Positions 61,123 through 64,000 of a DNA stretch of 64,000 bases are shown here, one piece after another. Each line of letters starts with the position of its first letter. Within the stretch, counting starts at the first letter, position 1. Made by a program: the position numbers and the translations under genes. The notes below the pieces were generated by a model. The model was not told where the DNA came from. It saw only the letters and a list, made by a program, of their open reading frames with translations, and made no database searches. Source of the stretch: Lactococcus garvieae. GTDB taxonomy: Bacteria; Bacillota; Bacilli; Lactobacillales; Streptococcaceae. Where the stretch lies: contig NZ_WIVG01000002.1 in NCBI RefSeq assembly GCF_016758115.1, positions 1-64,000 on the forward strand. The letters are read 5' to 3'.

Positions 61123-61949
61123 AAGAGATAACTCAAGAAGAACTTCGTGAAATACAGCTTGACCAACTGGCTTATATCGATACTATTTGTCGAGAAAATG
61201 GTATTGAATATACTTTAGCTGGCGGCTCTTTGATTGGAGCTATGCGTCATGGGGGCTATATTCCATGGGATGATGATATTGACATCGAGCTTACACGATC
61301 AAACTATGAACGCCTCATTAAGATTTTGATGGAAAAACTCCCAGATGAGAGATATGCTCTTCTTTACTATAAAGTCAGAGAAACTTATCTTCCTTTTGCA
61401 AAGTTATATGATACACGTACAACATTTGAAAGTAAAATTGATAATTTGAATAGAGGAACAGGAGTGTTTTTAGATATTTTTCCGATGGATATTTTACCGG
61501 ATGATGCGGAAGAACGAAAGCAATTTAAAAAAGAGTTCTTGAAAAAAGCCGTTCGATTAACGGCTTCAAATCCTCATGGTTTAGACTTTGCCAGTGCAAG
61601 CAGAAAACTTTATTTTTGGGGGAAGTTGATTTTGTGGATGCCGCAGCATCTCAAATACCGTGGAAAATATCGAACTTTAGCTGAACAGTTAGACCTCTTT
61701 ATGCAAAAATACAATAATACAGATAACAATCTAGTCTCATATCTGTATACTGGTTATAAAAATGCAATTTTTCCTAAAAAAATCTGGGAAGAATATGAAG
61801 ATGTAAAATTTGAGCATTTGATTTCTCGAAAACTGAAAGATCATGATGCTTATCTCTCCCGTCAGTATGGCGATTATATGAAATTACCCCCAGAAAATGA
61901 GAGAGTAAATCATGAATACTATAAATGGTTTTGGAAGGATAAATCATGA
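61119..61949 (+). CDS. LicD family phosphotransferase
   Basis: This 276-residue protein contains the LicD/fukutin core: TLAGGSLIGAMRHGGYIPWDDDIDIEL near residues 30-55 with the DDDID metal motif, and FLDIFPMDILPDD. LicD proteins transfer phosphocholine or another phospho-alcohol from a CDP-linked donor to a sugar. The frame is open from 61062, but the ATG at 61119, overlapping the previous stop, starts MKEITQEELREIQL as in the family. The CDP-donor may come from the cytidylyltransferase gene at 63861. Confidence 0.92.
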   Translation: MKEITQEELREIQLDQLAYIDTICRENGIEYTLAGGSLIGAMRHGGYIPWDDDIDIELTRSNYERLIKILMEKLPDERYALLYYKVRETYLPFAKLYDTRTTFESKIDNLNRGTGVFLDIFPMDILPDDAEERKQFKKEFLKKAVRLTASNPHGLDFASASRKLYFWGKLILWMPQHLKYRGKYRTLAEQLDLFMQKYNNTDNNLVSYLYTGYKNAIFPKKIWEEYEDVKFEHLISRKLKDHDAYLSRQYGDYMKLPPENERVNHEYYKWFWKDKS

Positions 61950-62947
61950 AATTTAGCATTATTATCCCAGTTTATAATTCGGAAAAGTATATCGAAAAAT
62001 GCGTATCCAGCATTACTCAGCAAACGCATCAAGATTTAGAGATTCTTTTAATAGATGATGGTTCAACAGATAACTCTGGAAATATATGCGATGAACTATC
62101 AAAGACTGATTCCAGAGTGAAAACCATTCATCAAGAAAATGGAGGGACATCAAAGTCTAGAAACACAGGTTTAAAAGAAGCCACGGGCGACTATATTATG
62201 TTTATGGATAATGATGATTTATGGTCGACTAAAGATGGTTTGGCGGCTATAAACAGCCAACTTCTAGAATCTAAGGCTGATGTTTTAATGTTTGATTCTG
62301 CAATTGAACGTAATGGAAACGTAGATCATGTAGGAGAATCTAATTTTTCAAGAGATAGAGTATTAAAACAACCTACAGAAGTCGCTTTGAAAGAATTAAT
62401 TGTAGGGAATAAATTGGTTCGAGCTGTTTGGACAAAGGTAATCAAAAATGATTTAATAAAAAAATATCATTTGGAATTTCCAGTAGGAATGAGAAATGAA
62501 GATACAGCTTTTACAGCAGATTTAATTGCTGTAGCTCAAAGCTACGACTGGTACAATTATCATTTTTACACTTGGATTAAAACAGGAGTGAGTCAAACTT
62601 CGAAAAGAGTCTCTCTTCAAAGTATGAAAGATTTAGAAGAAATTTTGGTTGCTAATTTCGATAGAGCTTCAAAAATAGAAAATAAAGAAATAAAAAAAGC
62701 TTTTTTATCTTATTTGGCCTATCCATATGTAGTTCTCTTAGGGCAAGCCAAAGAATATCAGAAACGAGATAAAACGGCGAGTCTCCAAATAATAAAAAAC
62801 TTGGAACAATATAAATTTATCTTAAATATTGAGGGGCATCCCACAGTCAAAAAGATAAAATACATTTATAAAATATTTGGATTCAAAGTAGTCGTCCACC
62901 TTTTAGGAAGAGAAATGAATAGAATATACAGAACACAAGGAATTTGA
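61946..62947 (+). CDS. Glycosyltransferase family 2
   Basis: This 333-residue GT-A enzyme has FSIIIPVYNSEKYIEKCVSSI, LIDDGSTDNSG, NGGTSKSRNTGLKEATGDYIMFMDNDDLW and an acidic motif GMRNEDTAF. It is overlapped by four bases with licD and is one base from the next gene. Its sugar is unknown. Confidence 0.92.
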   Translation: MKFSIIIPVYNSEKYIEKCVSSITQQTHQDLEILLIDDGSTDNSGNICDELSKTDSRVKTIHQENGGTSKSRNTGLKEATGDYIMFMDNDDLWSTKDGLAAINSQLLESKADVLMFDSAIERNGNVDHVGESNFSRDRVLKQPTEVALKELIVGNKLVRAVWTKVIKNDLIKKYHLEFPVGMRNEDTAFTADLIAVAQSYDWYNYHFYTWIKTGVSQTSKRVSLQSMKDLEEILVANFDRASKIENKEIKKAFLSYLAYPYVVLLGQAKEYQKRDKTASLQIIKNLEQYKFILNIEGHPTVKKIKYIYKIFGFKVVVHLLGREMNRIYRTQGI

Positions 62948-62948
62948 C

Positions 62949-63836
62949 ATGGGATATAGTTTGACAATTCTGACCCCTACATACAATAGAGCATATGTCT
63001 TACCCAAGCTTTATGAAAGTTTAACAGGGCAGACCAATCTGGAGTTCACATGGTTAGTAGTCGATGATGGAAGCAGTGATAATACAGAAGAGCTAATCAA
63101 CGAATTTATCAAAGAAGAAAAGATAAAGATTGTATATATTAAGCAAGAAAACGGTGGAAAGCATAGGGCCCTAAATACAGGAGCTAAAGCGGTTACTACT
63201 GATGCTGTATTTGTTGTAGACAGTGATGACTACCTGACTTCTGATGCAGTGGAAACAATTCTTAGCTCATGGAATATTGTAAAAGAAAACAAGCTTATGG
63301 GAATCAGCCTTTTACGAGGCTACAGTGAAACAGAGGTAATAGGGGAAGAGTTTCCTGAGAACTATCTCATTAAAAATTTCAATGAGGTCAGGTATAATAT
63401 GGGGATAAAAGGAGATAAGGCAGAAATCATAGATGCTGAAATTATGAAATCAAGCCCATTTCCAGATATCCCTAGCGAACGCTTCATGAGTGAAGGAGTG
63501 GCTTGGAAAGAAATGGCTAAAAAGGGCGACTCACTCTTCATTAATAAGATTATCTATATCACAGAGTATCTTGAAGATGGCTATACAAGTTCTGGCAGAA
63601 TGCTACTCATCAATAATCCACTTGGAGCCATGCTCAATGCAAAGATGGCGATGACAGATGAATTTACTCTAAAAGTTCGCTTAAGAAATGCTCTCCTGTA
63701 CATTGCTTATGGCTACGTTGCGCATAAGAGTAGAAAAGAGATTGTTCAAGAAAGTGGTCAGAAAGCCCTTGTTCAGTCATTACTCCCATTTGGTTGGTTG
63801 TTTTACCGGTACTGGAAGTTTAAATATAAATTTTAA
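62949..63836 (+). CDS. Glycosyltransferase family 2
   Basis: This 295-residue transferase has LTILTPTYNRAYVLPKLYESL, LVVDDGSSDNTEEL, ENGGKHRALNTGAKAV and FVVDSDDYLT. The C-terminal part (about 230-290) is basic and could contact the membrane. It starts one base after the previous stop. It ends 24 bases before the partial cytidylyltransferase gene. Confidence 0.92.
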   Translation: MGYSLTILTPTYNRAYVLPKLYESLTGQTNLEFTWLVVDDGSSDNTEELINEFIKEEKIKIVYIKQENGGKHRALNTGAKAVTTDAVFVVDSDDYLTSDAVETILSSWNIVKENKLMGISLLRGYSETEVIGEEFPENYLIKNFNEVRYNMGIKGDKAEIIDAEIMKSSPFPDIPSERFMSEGVAWKEMAKKGDSLFINKIIYITEYLEDGYTSSGRMLLINNPLGAMLNAKMAMTDEFTLKVRLRNALLYIAYGYVAHKSRKEIVQESGQKALVQSLLPFGWLFYRYWKFKYKF

Positions 63837-63860
63837 GTATAGGAATTGAAAGGAAAAAGA

Positions 63861-64000
63861 ATGAAAACAGTCTTAGTTGCAGGAACATTTGATATTATAC
63901 ATGAGAGTCATATCAATATGCTTAAAAATGCGCGTAATCTTGGCGATCGCTTGATTGTTATGGTTTCTACGGATGAGTTTAACTGGAATGAAAAACAAAA
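63861..64000 (+). CDS. Cytidylyltransferase, TagD-like, partial
   Basis: Only the first 46 codons are in the window. The start KTVLVAGTFDIIHESHINML and the following LGDRLIVMVSTDEFNW are close to glycerol-3-phosphate cytidylyltransferases (TagD/Gct), which make CDP-glycerol. The nucleotide-binding HxGH motif reads H-E-S-H here, with Ser in place of Gly. AGGAAAAAGA precedes the ATG. Together with the LicD-type gene it suggests a phospho-alcohol substituent, but the product (CDP-glycerol or other) is unproven. Confidence 0.75.
   Translation, partial: MKTVLVAGTFDIIHESHINMLKNARNLGDRLIVMVSTDEFNWNEKQ

Overview
The window looks like chromosome of a low-GC, AT-rich lactic acid bacterium. The genus is most likely Lactococcus, perhaps the L. 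garvieae group. This is inferred from gene content: a self-regulated codY, the arginine deiminase genes arcA-arcB-arcD-arcC followed by an arcT-type aminotransferase, an ireB-ruvX-DUF1292 trio, gatCAB, and a streptococcal/lactococcal rhamnose-rich cell-wall polysaccharide (CWPS) locus. No rRNA, tRNA, CRISPR array or complete insertion sequence was recognised. Species assignment needs a database search that was not possible here.

Layout. (1) 1-4100: the right end of an integrative element, with a MazG-like gene on the minus strand, four unrecognised small genes (one of only 38 codons), an excisionase-like protein and a tyrosine integrase. A duplicated 28-bp repeat plus hairpin module lies in this part. 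(2) 4100-8000: aldo-keto reductase, ireB-ruvX-DUF1292 and a GT-C-like membrane protein. (3) 8000-12400: codY with a CodY-box-like site at its promoter, then gatCAB. (4) 12360-18040: a MATE exporter and a cold-shock protein (minus), then 5-FCL, rhomboid protease, dut, a YutD-like gene and rlmN. (5) 18100-25070: the arginine deiminase operon with two cre-like sites around its promoter and large hairpins between cistrons, a frameshifted prolyl-tRNA editing gene, and arcT. (6) 25100-33600: nitroreductase, polyprenyl diphosphate synthase plus a MenA-like prenyltransferase, the iron operon feoA-feoB-Cys-rich peptide (minus), fakA with its YloU/Asp23 partner (minus), and a RidA gene. (7) 33780-35830: an unusual surface-protein locus. 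A promoter is followed at once by nine copies of ACAAC, then a terminator-like hairpin, then a 599-residue protein with a SipW-type signal peptide and mosaic base composition. (8) 36350-41260: a MerR regulator beside an SDR gene that carries a 19-bp-spacer MerR-type promoter, rpmB, a DUF1129 gene and a P-type ATPase. (9) 41390-64000: the CWPS locus, rmlA-rmlC-rmlB-rmlD, rgpA-rgpB-rgpC-rgpD, a pyruvyl-transferase-like gene, a DUF2142 membrane protein, a 978-residue three-domain glycosyltransferase/RgpF fusion, and a long chain of closely spaced or overlapping genes for a variable side chain (glycosyltransferases, DUF2304, epimerase, flippase, LicD). The last gene, a TagD-like cytidylyltransferase, is cut by the window end.

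How the parts work together. RmlABCD supply dTDP-rhamnose. RgpA/RgpB and the fusion protein are expected to build and extend a rhamnan that RgpC/RgpD export. The downstream genes probably assemble a separately flipped, strain-variable side chain carrying polyol-phosphate or choline-type and pyruvyl decorations. The arc genes convert arginine to ornithine, ammonia, CO2 and ATP under probable carbon catabolite control. The most unusual regions are the repeat/attenuator leader of the surface-protein gene, the nested hairpin and parS-like palindrome near 30.7-30.8 kb, and the modified active-site motif of the final gene.
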